Notes: a model not told the origin generated them from the sequence alone. A DNA stretch of 64,000 bases from Olivibacter oleidegradans (GCF_042432805.1 NZ_JBHLWO010000002.1:868001-932000); one strand, 5' to 3'. Numbered from the stretch's first letter, positions 17,517 to 27,176 are shown. Made by a program: numbers and translations.

Positions 17517-18953
17517 TCAATTCTCCCGCTTCAAGCCATATTTTTCGATTTTGCTATAGAGATGGCTGCGCTGAATTTCAATATCATCGGCTGTTTTCGA
17601 TACATTCCAGGCATTATTTTCTAGTTTGTATTTGATATATTCTCTTTCCGCATAGTCCTTATATTCTTGAAAAGAAGAGAATTGATCAAAATGATTTAAT
17701 CCATTAATACTTCCGTGATGGTTTGGCTCCGGCGACGAAATAGTTGCACCGTTACCTATGCTGGTGGTTACTTCCGCGCTTTCCAAAACAGGCCCGCCGG
17801 GATTGGCATAAGCATACACGTCTTTGTCGGTAATCGATTTATCGCTTAAAATGATAAGTCGCTCTACCATATTTCTCAATTCACGAATATTCCCGGTCCA
17901 AGGAAGCGATTTTAACGCATCAATAGCACTGCTCGTTATCTTTTTAATAGGCATGCCATAATCTGTACAGATTTCTTCACAAAACTGTTCCGCAATGATG
18001 GGGATATCCGATCGTCTCTCTGAAAGAGGAGGGACGTGTATTAGGATGACACTTAGGCGGTGGTAAAGGTCCATACGGAAATTACCTGATTCGATTTCCC
18101 TTAATAGATCTTTATTTGTTGCCGCTATTACACGGACATTTACTTCGATTTCCTTATCGCCACCCACCCGTGTTATTTTATTTTCCTGCAAGGCTCGCAA
18201 TACTTTTGCCTGAGCAGATAAACTCATATCACCAATCTCATCCAAAAATAATGTACCTCGATCCGCTTGCTCAAATTTACCGATCCGTTGCTTAACAGCA
18301 GATGTAAACGATCCTTTTTCATGTCCGAATAACTCACTTTCGATTAATTCCGAGGGGATTGCCGCACAATTCACTTCAATCAGGGGAGAGTTGGCTCGAT
18401 TTGATTTTTCATGAAGCCATCTAGCCACCAGTTCTTTACCGCTTCCATTGGCACCGGTAATCAGAACTCGGGCATCTGTTGGTGCCACACGATCGATCGT
18501 TTCTTTTATCTTCGTAATAGCCTCTGATTCACCAAGTATCTCCCTGGTTTTACTTACCCTGCGTTTTAATACTTTTGTTTCGGTGACCAGCGTTCCACGT
18601 TCCAGTGCATTCCTTACTGTGATAAGCAGCCTGTTTAAATCGGGTGGTTTCGATATAAAGTCATAAGCCCCTTTTTTGCTCGCTTCAACGGCTGTTTCAA
18701 CCGTACCATGCCCCGATATCATAATAAACGGAAGGTCCGGCTTAATAGATTGTGCTTCTGTAAGCACTTCCATTCCGTCCATTCTCCCCATTTTGATATC
18801 ACATAATACCAGGTTGATGTTGTCTCTTTTGATGATTTCGAGACCATCGAGGCCATTATCAACATCGGTGACCTGATAATCTTCGTATTCTAAAATCTCC
18901 CGCAACGTGCTTCTAATCGCCCGTTCATCATCAATGATTAATATTTTAGCCAT
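17517..18953 (-). CDS. Sigma-54-dependent NtrC-family response regulator
   Basis: The 478-residue protein has three domains. The receiver (residues 1 to about 120) has acidic pocket D9/D10, phospho-acceptor D52 and the SKPP lysine. The AAA+ domain has GANGSGKE (Walker A), a GSFTSA loop in place of GAFTGA, GTLFLDEIGD (Walker B) and NIRELRNMVERL. The C-terminal Fis-type helix-turn-helix includes NVSKTADDIEIQRSHLYSKIEKYG. It activates RpoN promoters after phosphorylation. No partner histidine kinase lies next to it, so the signal and regulon are unknown. Confidence 0.93.
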   Translation of the reverse strand: MAKILIIDDERAIRSTLREILEYEDYQVTDVDNGLDGLEIIKRDNINLVLCDIKMGRMDGMEVLTEAQSIKPDLPFIMISGHGTVETAVEASKKGAYDFISKPPDLNRLLITVRNALERGTLVTETKVLKRRVSKTREILGESEAITKIKETIDRVAPTDARVLITGANGSGKELVARWLHEKSNRANSPLIEVNCAAIPSELIESELFGHEKGSFTSAVKQRIGKFEQADRGTLFLDEIGDMSLSAQAKVLRALQENKITRVGGDKEIEVNVRVIAATNKDLLREIESGNFRMDLYHRLSVILIHVPPLSERRSDIPIIAEQFCEEICTDYGMPIKKITSSAIDALKSLPWTGNIRELRNMVERLIILSDKSITDKDVYAYANPGGPVLESAEVTTSIGNGATISSPEPNHHGSINGLNHFDQFSSFQEYKDYAEREYIKYKLENNAWNVSKTADDIEIQRSHLYSKIEKYGLKREN

Positions 18954-19005
18954 AAGTGTCTATTGCGTCAAAATCGCAATTTTATGCTGTTTAAGTTCTA
19001 AAAAA

Positions 19006-19381
19006 AAGCAAGCCTATAAGCCGGGTTCTGTCCTCAACCGAAGTTGAGCTTCTATCATTTATCTAGCCTTACAATCACTTGTAAGGTCTAACGACCTACC
19101 CATTCTGAATCCGCCTAAAAGGCGAAGAGAGCGAGCAACCCTACGTTCAGAACCTATTTGGTCTTTCAATTCCCGGGGTTTACCGCAATGTATGTCGCCA
19201 TACAAGGCCGTGAGCTCTTACCTCACGTTTTCACCCTTATCTCGATAGCAATCGAGACGGTTTATTTTCTGTGGCACTTTCCGTTCCCGGGTTTAACCGG
19301 GACCTTCCCGTTAGGAAGCGAGATGCTCTATATTGCCCGGACTTTCCTCCTCACAAAGTGCGGCGATAGAACGGCTTGCAT
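19006..19381 (-). ncRNA. rnpB: RNase P RNA (type A)
   Basis: Read on the minus strand, the RNA begins with GCAAGCC (19373-19379), which pairs with the 3'-terminal GGCTTGC (19008-19014) as helix P1. The universal 5' core GAGGAAAGTCCGGGC lies at 19335-19349. The 3' core ACAGAACCCGGCTTAT lies at about 19016-19031. A T-run on the minus strand (19001-19007) follows the 3' end as a terminator. It is the catalytic RNA that matures tRNA 5' ends. A -7-like TAGGTTTG (19386-19393) ends five nt before the RNA start. Reading frames on the opposite strand here are not genes. Confidence 0.95.
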
Positions 19382-19385
19382 CATG

Positions 19386-19393
19386 CAAACCTA
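19386..19393 (-). promoter_or_regulatory. Probable -7 element of rnpB
   Basis: TAGGTTTG on the minus strand fits TAnnTTTG and lies immediately upstream of the mature 5' end predicted from helix P1. No TTG was found at normal -33 spacing. Confidence 0.4.
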
Positions 19394-19510
19394 CTATAAA
19401 AATCTCAAAATAAGAAATGGATTGACCAGTATTTAGTACAAAATCATGCTGTATTTACGATCTTGAACCTATCCAGCCTATTTCTTTCGTACTTCCTCCA
19501 GTGTGATGGC

Positions 19511-19951
19511 CTAATTTGTCGCAGCGCAATTTTTTAAATGAACAGCCACTTCTTCCGTGCTTACAAATCCCAAGTCATTGCCAAAAGAATTTCCAACATA
19601 GGTTAATATATAAGCGATTTCCTGATCTGTTAAAGTAGGGTTGGCCGGCATTTCTGTGTCAAATTTCCGATTCTCAATGGTTAGTTCTTCGTGTAAACCG
19701 TATTTCACGATACAAGGTAATTCCTTTCGCATCGTATATAAAAAGGTGGTATCTGTTAGGGGCGGATATAGATTGCCGAGACCTTCACCTTCTGATCCGT
19801 GACAATTTGCACATTTTGTGGCAAATAGGGATTTCCCATTCGTGAAAAATTGCGCCTTTTTTATTTCTTGCTCCCCCTGACAAGCATTCATGACGGAAGC
19901 AATCAAGGCCACCAAGAAGCCCGCCCACAAAAAGCTATTTCTCATGCCCAC
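19511..19951 (-). CDS. c-type cytochrome (monohaem lipoprotein)
   Basis: The 146-residue protein has an N-terminal signal with a Cys at the end of the hydrophobic stretch (LVALIASVMNAC), suggesting a lipoprotein. It has one haem c site (KCANCH) and a likely axial Met in EMPANP. The C-terminal helix LTDQEIAYILTYVGNSFG is typical of class I cytochromes c. Its start overlaps the SCO gene stop by 17 bp, so the two are coupled. It probably carries electrons in the periplasm near a terminal oxidase or reductase. Confidence 0.9.
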   Translation of the reverse strand: MGMRNSFLWAGFLVALIASVMNACQGEQEIKKAQFFTNGKSLFATKCANCHGSEGEGLGNLYPPLTDTTFLYTMRKELPCIVKYGLHEELTIENRKFDTEMPANPTLTDQEIAYILTYVGNSFGNDLGFVSTEEVAVHLKNCAATN

Positions 19952-20582
19952 CTTTATACTCGCCTAGTAATATATCCATGTCCTGCATCAATTGGGCCAC
20001 TTGATTATCGTCCGTTCCGTCATAAGCTCCACGTATTCGCTTTTCTTTGTCAACCAAAATAAGCCATCCCTGGTGTTCAAAGCCTCCCGGAGCTTGCGCG
20101 TCTTCCTTTGCATAAACCATATACTTATCGGCAATGCCATAAATGTCTCGCTGAGTACCATGCACAAATTGCCATTGATTTCCTTTTACACCTAGTTTAT
20201 TGGCATATCTTTTTAAAACCCAAGGCGTATCATATTTTGTGTCAATACTATGTGAGAGAATTTTTACTTCCTCATTTCCTTGATACTTATTCAGTACCTT
20301 TAATAAGTTTTTGCTCATCACCGGACAAATGCTGGGGCATGAGGTGAAAAAGAAATCAGCTACATATATGCTGTTGTCAAAATCTTTATCTGTTACGATC
20401 GTACTGTCTTGATTAATAAAAGAAAATGTAGGAATGGTTTGATATAGCGTATCCGTTACAGTTTTTCCATCTACTTCTTTCGTCACCGGTTCCCGTTCAC
20501 CAAGAATAGGTAAACGTTGCTGTCCTTTTTGACCACACCCCCATACGAGTAAACTAAGGACAAAAATTAAATACTTGTTCAT
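19935..20582 (-). CDS. SCO1/SenC family copper-binding protein
   Basis: From the ATG at 20582 the protein has 215 residues and a lipoprotein-type signal ending VWGC (C16). The thioredoxin-fold domain has the copper motif SCPSICPVM (C82/C86) and the distal His in FEHQGWLILVDKEKRIRGAYDG. SCO proteins deliver copper to the CuA site of cytochrome oxidase or act as thiol-disulfide reductases. An upstream in-frame start (20606) would place a hydrophilic stretch before the signal and is less likely. The cytochrome c gene follows with overlap. Confidence 0.92.
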   Translation of the reverse strand: MNKYLIFVLSLLVWGCGQKGQQRLPILGEREPVTKEVDGKTVTDTLYQTIPTFSFINQDSTIVTDKDFDNSIYVADFFFTSCPSICPVMSKNLLKVLNKYQGNEEVKILSHSIDTKYDTPWVLKRYANKLGVKGNQWQFVHGTQRDIYGIADKYMVYAKEDAQAPGGFEHQGWLILVDKEKRIRGAYDGTDDNQVAQLMQDMDILLGEYKGGHEK

Positions 20583-20650
20583 ACTGTTATGATTATTTTT
20601 AGGCAATGGATAGCCTACCGCTTCATGGTAGGTTTATTGCCTACTTGTTG

Positions 20651-21091
20651 TTAAGGTTTGTACTTGGAAAGAATCTCACGGCTTTCACTTTCGGCCGTTG
20701 CAAACTTCTCTTTAAGCGCCTTTATTTTTGCCAGTTCGTTTTGTAAATAGGATGCCATCTCTTCCGCTTTTTTGTCCTCCTGAGCGGGCTCAAAATTATG
20801 CATCCAATCGGTCATTTCTTCGTTTGCTTCGGTCAGTTTTGATTGTAACTTAAGCAATTTATCTTTCTCTTGTGCAGTATCAAGTGCTGGATTTACCTGT
20901 TTTAGACTATCCATTTTTGTGAGTAGAATGCCTACTTTTAAATTGTCGCGCACTAATGCGCCCATTTTTGGCATAATTGAATCATGAACAGCGATCACTT
21001 CTTCTTGTAACTGTAAATTTTTGTTGCCGGCGTTATTGCATGACGACGTGACAACACCTAATGTTAGTGAGAGGAATATATATAATTTCAT
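20651..21091 (-). CDS. Coiled-coil lipoprotein of unknown function
   Basis: The 146-residue protein has a lipoprotein signal (MKLYIFLSLTLGVVTSSC; lipid Cys at residue 18). The rest is predicted almost fully helical and charged (SKLTEANEEMTDWMHNFEPA, AEEMASYLQNELAKIKALKEKF), with two conserved-looking Met-containing stretches (HDSIMPKMGAL, EEMTDWMHNF). It lies 68 bp upstream of the SCO gene in the same direction, so a role in copper or cytochrome handling is possible but inferred only from position. I recall similar sphingobacterial proteins carrying misleading names; no function is known. Confidence 0.65.
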   Translation of the reverse strand: MKLYIFLSLTLGVVTSSCNNAGNKNLQLQEEVIAVHDSIMPKMGALVRDNLKVGILLTKMDSLKQVNPALDTAQEKDKLLKLQSKLTEANEEMTDWMHNFEPAQEDKKAEEMASYLQNELAKIKALKEKFATAESESREILSKYKP

Positions 21092-21139
21092 TTGTTATAT
21101 GTTGTTTAGTTCTGACAAATCCGTGAATTAAGTTTCCTA

Positions 21140-21769
21140 TTAAATAGCTGTGGGCATATAGAATTCCGCTTCTTTTGTGGTATCAACCTTGACAATGCCT
21201 GCCAATATCATGTTCACTAACAGTCGTTGCGTTTTTCTTCGCGATAATTTTAGATGTTTACAAATATCTATCAGTGCAACCTTTTGTTTTTCATTCAGAA
21301 AAGTGAGTAACTGTTTTTCTTTATCGGTATACGTAATCAGTACCCCTTCTGATTCTCCATGTCTTTTCAATACATCCACTACTACTTTTCCTGCTAGTAT
21401 ACTTTTATCTTTTACACGTATGTAAACCCACCATTTGCCATCATCTCCCAAGGCGTAATGTGGTTTTACGTCGCTTTCAGGTATTTCGGCGATAAGAACC
21501 AGCTTGTCGTCAACAAATGTTTCATCAAATTTGATTTCGACCGCCGGTTTACAATATCGATAAGCTGCGCGCTCTAAGATAAATCGCTCTTCGTCTTCGT
21601 TTTTTACACCGATTATATGGCCGTCATCAGCAACGCCGATAAGCAATTTTCCACCTTTATTATTAGCAAAAGCAACCAATGTCTTTGCGATTTTGTTTTC
21701 ATTGCTGATTTTATTCTTAAAATCGAGTTGTTCACCTTCACCTTGTAGTATTGTTGCCTTTAGCCTCAT
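21140..21769 (-). CDS. AlbA_2 (Schlafen-type) domain protein with C-terminal winged helix
   Basis: The 209-residue protein begins with an AlbA_2 domain: EGEQLDFKNKISNENKIAKTLVAFANNKGGKLLIGVADDGHIIGV, then RYCKPAVEIKF and KPHYALGDDGKWWVYIRVKDKS. Its last about 60 residues (LLTFLNEKQKVALIDICKHLKLSRRKTQRLLVNMILAGIV) look like a winged helix. Such proteins are often annotated as ATP-binding or transcriptional regulators, but their activity is not well defined. It stands alone. Confidence 0.85.
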   Translation of the reverse strand: MRLKATILQGEGEQLDFKNKISNENKIAKTLVAFANNKGGKLLIGVADDGHIIGVKNEDEERFILERAAYRYCKPAVEIKFDETFVDDKLVLIAEIPESDVKPHYALGDDGKWWVYIRVKDKSILAGKVVVDVLKRHGESEGVLITYTDKEKQLLTFLNEKQKVALIDICKHLKLSRRKTQRLLVNMILAGIVKVDTTKEAEFYMPTAI

Positions 21770-21843
21770 TTTAGTAATGTAAATTGATTAAAAAACGGAA
21801 TTTCAATGCTCATATAGGATTTTCAGATGCTAAAACATAGGCA

Positions 21844-22332
21844 TTAGTATGCAACCGTAGGTTGTTCCCTATTATATTTTAGATTTCTCACATAAACTTC
21901 ATTCATCACCTTTGCACAAAGCTCCCCATTTTTATCGACGATATCCAGCATAAATTTCTGTATAAATTTACCGGTCATATCCAGTGTTTGCTGCGCCTCT
22001 TCGATTGCATCATCAGTTAGCTGGATTTGGAAATAAAGCGTTCCGCGACCGGGTTTTATGTAATCAATAGAAGCACTCTTTAGCCATACCCGTGTTTTGT
22101 ACCCTTTACGTCGAAAAATCTGATCGAACAACAACGCAAAAAAAGGATCGGCGGCCGCATAAATCGTTCCCCCAAATATAGAGGAATTATAATTTTTGTT
22201 CAGTATGCTATATAGAATCTTTACATCAACACCTTTAAAATCTCTATGAAATCTCTGAACCCAAATTCGTTGAAAAAGGAGGGGGGGATATAAACGCATT
22301 ACCCATTTTAATGTACGCTCTGAGACCTTCAT
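21844..22332 (-). CDS. DUF4442 (hotdog-fold thioesterase-like) protein
   Basis: The 162-residue protein has the DUF4442 layout: MRLYPPLLFQRIWVQRF at the start, the central GGTIYAAADPFFALLF helix of the hotdog fold, and CAKVMNEVYVRNLK at the end. The hotdog fold suggests acyl-CoA thioesterase activity, but catalytic residues for this family are not settled. It stands alone, with no operon partner on its strand. Confidence 0.75.
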   Translation of the reverse strand: MKVSERTLKWVMRLYPPLLFQRIWVQRFHRDFKGVDVKILYSILNKNYNSSIFGGTIYAAADPFFALLFDQIFRRKGYKTRVWLKSASIDYIKPGRGTLYFQIQLTDDAIEEAQQTLDMTGKFIQKFMLDIVDKNGELCAKVMNEVYVRNLKYNREQPTVAY

Positions 22333-22563
22333 GTATTAGCTAAATGCGTGTTTGACATCGCTAGCGGAAGTAGCTTGAGGCTAAGATAAAAAGAATTTTA
22401 CATTAGCCATAATTTTAAATAAACTATCTAGGAGGAGTTGTATAAAATGAGGGTTTTCGTTCTGTCTCGGGCAAGGTGAAATCGGGGGTAAATAAAAGTC
22501 TAAGCAAATTTTAATTCAATAAAATTTATATTTTAGCCCCGTATTTTCAATAGACCATTCTTG

Positions 22564-23796
22564 ATGATAGAACAGCATAATAAACAACAAACCACTAAAG
22601 TTTGGTTGTTGGTTTTGGTAGCTTCCCTGGGTTATTTTGTAGACATCTACGATCTAGTTATTTTTTCAATCGTTAGAGTACAAAGTTTTAAGGATATAGG
22701 GGTGCCATTGGAAAATATGCGTACAGACGGTGAATACGTTCTTAATATGCAAATGATCGGATTATTGCTGGGAGGCTTACTGTGGGGAATTATCGGTGAT
22801 AAATTTGGCAGAGTAAGGGTATTGTTCGGGTCAATTTTGCTTTATTCACTGGCCAATATGGCCAATAGCTTTGTGAACGATATACATAGCTACGCCTGGA
22901 TTCGTTTTATCGCAGGCATTGGCTTGGCAGGTGAGCTGGGAGCCGGAGTCACCTTAGTTAGTGAGAGTATGCCAAGGGACAAAAGGGGATATGGGACGAT
23001 GCTTATAGCCGGTATCGGTGTATTAGGAGCCATAGCAGCCTTTTATGTTGCTGAACATTTCAACTGGCGAAATGCTTATTTGGTTGGTGGTGGTATGGGG
23101 CTATTGCTATTGCTGATGCGTGTTGGAACTTTCGAATCAGGAATGTTTACCGATACCGCACAAAAAAATGTTTTAAAGGGAAAATTCTTCATGCTTTTTG
23201 AGAATAGAGAGCGCTTCTTGCGGTATCTTTATTGCATGCTTATCGGGTTACCTATTTGGTTTGTAGTAGGTATACTGATTACGCAGGCGCCCGAATTTGG
23301 CGTTGCCTTGGGTGCTACGGAAACACTTAGTGCGGGTAAGGGAATTATGTACGCTTACATTGGTATTTCACTCGGTGACATCTTCGCCGGGTTATATGCC
23401 CAGCTGACAAAGTCGAGAAAGAAGGCGGTATTTTTCTTCCAACTATTGATCATCATCAGTTCGCTGTGGTATTTAATGAGCAGTGGTATTACCGCTCAAA
23501 AATTCGTTTGGTTAGCCTTTTTTATGGGTTTCTCGGTCGGATATTGGGCTACTTTTGTTACGATAGCCTCCGAACAGTTTGGCACTAATTTAAGAGCAAC
23601 GGTTGCTACCACGGCACCTAACTTTGTCCGTGGCGCACTCGTTCCAAGCACTTTTTTATTTGAATGGTTTGTCCATCGCTTCGATATTATCATTGCGGCA
23701 ACCATTATGGTTGTTTTATTGAGCGCCATTGCCATGTTCGCACTAAGCCAATTGAAAGAGAGCTTCGATAAGGATTTGAATTATTTGGAAGAATAG
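22564..23796 (+). CDS. Major facilitator superfamily transporter
   Basis: From the ATG at 22564 the protein has 410 residues and about 12 membrane segments. The MFS loop 2-3 motif is present as GIIGDKFGRVRVLFGS, and RFIAGIGLAGELGAGVTLVSESMPRDKRG is the segment 4-5 motif of the sugar/aromatic-acid porter type. The substrate is unknown. A TTG directly before the ATG is in frame but less likely to be the start. It is convergent with the metal efflux operon. Confidence 0.9.
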   Translation: MIEQHNKQQTTKVWLLVLVASLGYFVDIYDLVIFSIVRVQSFKDIGVPLENMRTDGEYVLNMQMIGLLLGGLLWGIIGDKFGRVRVLFGSILLYSLANMANSFVNDIHSYAWIRFIAGIGLAGELGAGVTLVSESMPRDKRGYGTMLIAGIGVLGAIAAFYVAEHFNWRNAYLVGGGMGLLLLLMRVGTFESGMFTDTAQKNVLKGKFFMLFENRERFLRYLYCMLIGLPIWFVVGILITQAPEFGVALGATETLSAGKGIMYAYIGISLGDIFAGLYAQLTKSRKKAVFFFQLLIIISSLWYLMSSGITAQKFVWLAFFMGFSVGYWATFVTIASEQFGTNLRATVATTAPNFVRGALVPSTFLFEWFVHRFDIIIAATIMVVLLSAIAMFALSQLKESFDKDLNYLEE

Positions 23797-23938
23797 CTTA
23801 TAGCCGATAGGCTGTCAGCTATCAGCCTATCGACAGGTTTTAGGGTGTAAGGTTTAGGGTGTGTTAGACTTAGGCCAGTGCCCACTCTCATTGCAACTGC
23901 TATTATTCAACAACTCAACGACTCAACCACTTAACTAT
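23797..23938. repeat. Intergenic word-repeat block in a convergent gap
   Basis: This gap has GCTTATAGCCGATAGGC/CAGCCTATCGAC words that form an inverted repeat (about 23796-23836), a GGTTTAGGGTGT direct repeat (23837-23862), and a run of CAACTCAACGACTCAACCAC words (23908-23940) reaching the stop of the RND gene. Confidence 0.55.
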
Positions 23939-26900
23939 TCAACTATTTTCCAACTTGTGCTTTGAACCAAACTTCCTACGGCTTGTCCACCAAAATAAGG
24001 GAGGAATCAAGAGCGGAGCAAATACAAGGGTACTGGTTAAGCCACCAATGATGACAGTTGCCAATGGACGTTGAACGTCCGATCCAATACCGCTGGAAGT
24101 GGCTGCCGGAAACAAGCCAATGATTGCGACCACCAGAATGGTCAATACCGCCCGCAGCTGTCCCTTTGAAGTAGTCAATATGACGGCCTTTTGTTCTTCA
24201 ATAGGCAACGCATAAGTAGAGAGGTTACTAAAGTTTCTATTGAGTGCCGACACGATCAATACGCCTGCCATTACAGAGATTCCGAAGATACTGACAAAGC
24301 CTACACCTGCCGAGACATTAAAGTAGTAACCCCTCAGCAATAGCGCTACAATGCCACCGCCTAAGGCAAACAGAATACAACTCATCGTGAGCAAGGTATC
24401 CTTGAAGTTTCTGTAAAGCAGATATAGAAAAGCAAATACGAGTCCAATGGTCAACGGAATGGTAAACAACAACTGTTTACCGGCTCTTTCCAGATTCTCG
24501 TATTGTCCTCCATAAATAAGGTCGTATCCTTTTGGAATATGCACTTGTGCACCAATTTTTTTCTGTAGTTCTTTTACAAAACTCACCTGGTCTCTTCCTT
24601 CAATATTCGTTCTAACGGTGATCATGCGTTTGCTTCCATAATGATAAATATTGGTTTGCCCTTCGATAAAACCGATTTCAGCAAGCTGGCTCATCGGGAC
24701 CAAGTTACCGGTTGCTGAAGTGACCAATAGATTTTTTAACGCATCAATGTTATCTCTATACTGGGGTAAATAGCGAACAACAATATCATAGCGTTTCGTA
24801 CCATCGTATATTTCAGAAATGGTTTTGCCGCCGATTGCGGCCTCGATCATGTTTTGGATATCGGAAATATTAATGCCAAACCTTGCAGCATTCTCGCGGT
24901 TTATATTAACGGCAATTTGCTCCTGCGGTCCCTCTTGTTCGATATTAACGGATTCGCTGCCTTGCATATTTCTTGCAATATTTGCGATACTATCCGCCTT
25001 TTGCCGCATAAGATGCAGATCGTTTCCAACGATGGATACCGCGAGATCCGCCGCCGAGCCGGTAACAATTTCCATTACCTGATCAATAATGGGTTGGCCG
25101 CTGGAAAAACTAACGCTTGGCAAAGCTTTGGATAGATCAGCCTTGATGTTGTTAACCAAGGTCGACTTCGCTATGGTATCACTCCAAAGCTTATAGTCTT
25201 TGAGCCCGACCAGAATTTCATTTCTATTAGCGGGGAACGGATCGGTTCCGTCGTCGTTGCGCCCTGTTTGCGTAATAACAAAAGCAACTTGCGGATACCT
25301 GGAAATTACCTTTCTAATGAGTGGTGCATATTTCGCATTTTCCTGAATATTAATACCGGATGGAAAATTACCTCTTAAAAAGATGGAGCCTTCGTCTAAC
25401 GAAGGTAGAAACTCTGAGCCTAATTTAGCACCAGCTAGAATACAAATAGCAACCAGGAAAAAGCCTACGATTACGGTGCGCTTATATTGCGAAATAAACT
25501 TTTGCAAGGTTTTGCCATATAACTTCTCCAGAAACTCCAATAGTTTGTTACGATGTTCTTTCAATGGTTTCTCTTCGTTGTTCAGCGCTTTGTGGTAAAC
25601 AAAGGAAATCAACACTGGGATAATTGTGAGCGCTGCCAACATGGAGCCTATTACTGCAAACGCCAAGGTTAGGGCCATTGGTGAAAACAGCTTTCCTTCA
25701 ACCCTTGTCATTAATAGGATGGGCATGTAAGCCAAAATAATAATGGTAACCGAAAAGAAAATTTCCCTACCTACTTCCTGTGCCGAAGAAAGGGTGATTT
25801 TAATGATTCCTTCCTTCTTTTCTTCAGCTGTGGCGGTTCGATACTTTCGAATGAGATGCTCCACCATGACGCAAGCTCCATCCACAATAATTCCAAAATC
25901 AATCGCTCCGAGCGAAAGTAAGTTCGCAGGAATACCGGTTAGGCGCATCAGAATGAAGGCGAACAAAAGAGAAAAAGGAATTGTTAAGGCTACTACCAAC
26001 GCGCTACGCACACTCCCAAGAAAAAAGATGAGGAGGATGATTACAATGCTTATCCCTTCAAAAAGTGTATGTGCTACCGTCTCCAGCGAGTGATTGATGA
26101 GAAAGCTTCGGTCATAGAGCGGCCTAATACGGACGCCCTCGGGTAGATCATGCGCCTGTACCTCCGCCATTTTTTGCTTCAAAAGCGCCAAAGCATCACT
26201 TGGATTTTCATAGCGACGTAAAAGCACAACACCTTCTACGCCATTGCTTACATCTAAACTGTCTGTTGTGACGGTATAACCTAAAACACCATTGGGGGGA
26301 GGAGGACCAACCTCAACATTGGCGACATCCCGTACAAAAATGGGCATACCATTTACTGATTTCAATACGATGTTTAAGATGTCATTCTCCGATTTGATAG
26401 CCCCTAGGCCTCGTACGGCAAAACCTTGGCCACCACGGTTTATAATATTTCCGCCGGTGTTTTGATTATTATTATCAACGGCTGTTTCAATGTCTGCTAT
26501 ACTTAGATCGTATTTACGCAGTTTTTCAGGAGAAGCAAAAATATGGAACTGTTTCATCGGACCACCGAAAGTGGTGACATCAGCAATGCCTGGCGTTTGT
26601 AATAAAGCCGGTTTAATAACCCAATCCTGTAAGTCGCGTAGTTGCGTTGGCGTAAAACTCGGCGGCGCTTCTACAACGTAGCGCATGATCTCACCAACGG
26701 CAGTGGAGAGTGGTGCCAGCTCGGGGGTGACGCCATCAGGTAACTCAATAGAACCCAAGCGTTCCATCACCTGTTGACGGGCGAAGTAGTCGTCCGTACC
26801 ATCTTTAAAGGTGAGCTGTACTACACTCAATCCGAAGATAGTTCTACTTCTCCGATCCAGCACATTGGGAGTGTTTTGCAAAGCGCGTTCAATTGGAACG

Positions 26901-27097
26901 GTTACTTGCTGTTCTACCTCCTCCGCCGCTCTTCCCGGGAATGGGGCAACCACAATTACGTTGGTATCAGCAATATCTGGGTACGCTTCTATTTTAAGTT
27001 GCGTAAAGCAGTAGTATCCTACTGCCATGAGTATGATACCGATGGCGACTACGGTCCAACGGTTTTTTAATGAGAATATTAATAAATTCCTGATCAT
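23939..27097 (-). CDS. Heavy-metal efflux RND permease (CusA/CzcA family)
   Basis: From MIRNLLIFSLKNRW the protein has 1052 residues, the normal length for this family. It has two RND halves, each with a membrane block and a periplasmic porter domain. IEAYPDIADTNVIVVAPFPGRAAEEVEQQVT and MRYVVE are typical of CzcA/CusA. The transmembrane-4 motif LGAIDFGIIVDGACVMVEHLIRKY carries the acidic residues found in heavy-metal exporters. It pumps metal ions from periplasm or cytosol through the adaptor and outer-membrane channel encoded upstream. The precise ion (Cu/Ag or Zn/Cd/Co) is not decided. An upstream in-frame Met (27127) is less likely as the start. Confidence 0.93.
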   Translation of the reverse strand: MIRNLLIFSLKNRWTVVAIGIILMAVGYYCFTQLKIEAYPDIADTNVIVVAPFPGRAAEEVEQQVTVPIERALQNTPNVLDRRSRTIFGLSVVQLTFKDGTDDYFARQQVMERLGSIELPDGVTPELAPLSTAVGEIMRYVVEAPPSFTPTQLRDLQDWVIKPALLQTPGIADVTTFGGPMKQFHIFASPEKLRKYDLSIADIETAVDNNNQNTGGNIINRGGQGFAVRGLGAIKSENDILNIVLKSVNGMPIFVRDVANVEVGPPPPNGVLGYTVTTDSLDVSNGVEGVVLLRRYENPSDALALLKQKMAEVQAHDLPEGVRIRPLYDRSFLINHSLETVAHTLFEGISIVIILLIFFLGSVRSALVVALTIPFSLLFAFILMRLTGIPANLLSLGAIDFGIIVDGACVMVEHLIRKYRTATAEEKKEGIIKITLSSAQEVGREIFFSVTIIILAYMPILLMTRVEGKLFSPMALTLAFAVIGSMLAALTIIPVLISFVYHKALNNEEKPLKEHRNKLLEFLEKLYGKTLQKFISQYKRTVIVGFFLVAICILAGAKLGSEFLPSLDEGSIFLRGNFPSGINIQENAKYAPLIRKVISRYPQVAFVITQTGRNDDGTDPFPANRNEILVGLKDYKLWSDTIAKSTLVNNIKADLSKALPSVSFSSGQPIIDQVMEIVTGSAADLAVSIVGNDLHLMRQKADSIANIARNMQGSESVNIEQEGPQEQIAVNINRENAARFGINISDIQNMIEAAIGGKTISEIYDGTKRYDIVVRYLPQYRDNIDALKNLLVTSATGNLVPMSQLAEIGFIEGQTNIYHYGSKRMITVRTNIEGRDQVSFVKELQKKIGAQVHIPKGYDLIYGGQYENLERAGKQLLFTIPLTIGLVFAFLYLLYRNFKDTLLTMSCILFALGGGIVALLLRGYYFNVSAGVGFVSIFGISVMAGVLIVSALNRNFSNLSTYALPIEEQKAVILTTSKGQLRAVLTILVVAIIGLFPAATSSGIGSDVQRPLATVIIGGLTSTLVFAPLLIPPLFWWTSRRKFGSKHKLENS

Positions 27098-27176
27098 TTT
27101 TCTGTCTTTGTTGGCCTTTAGTTGCAACCTGATTGCTCAATTACTTTCATGGTGTTGATAGCTAGATCATAAACTA

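Noticed and set aside
19158..19436. Open reading frame of 92 codons on the plus strand
   Set aside because: It lies antisense to the RNase P RNA gene and its translation has no protein-like features.
22425..22475. AGGAGG sequence followed by a nine-codon frame (MRVFVLSRA) upstream of the MFS gene
   Set aside because: Strong Shine-Dalgarno sequences are not used by most genes here and the frame is too short to support.
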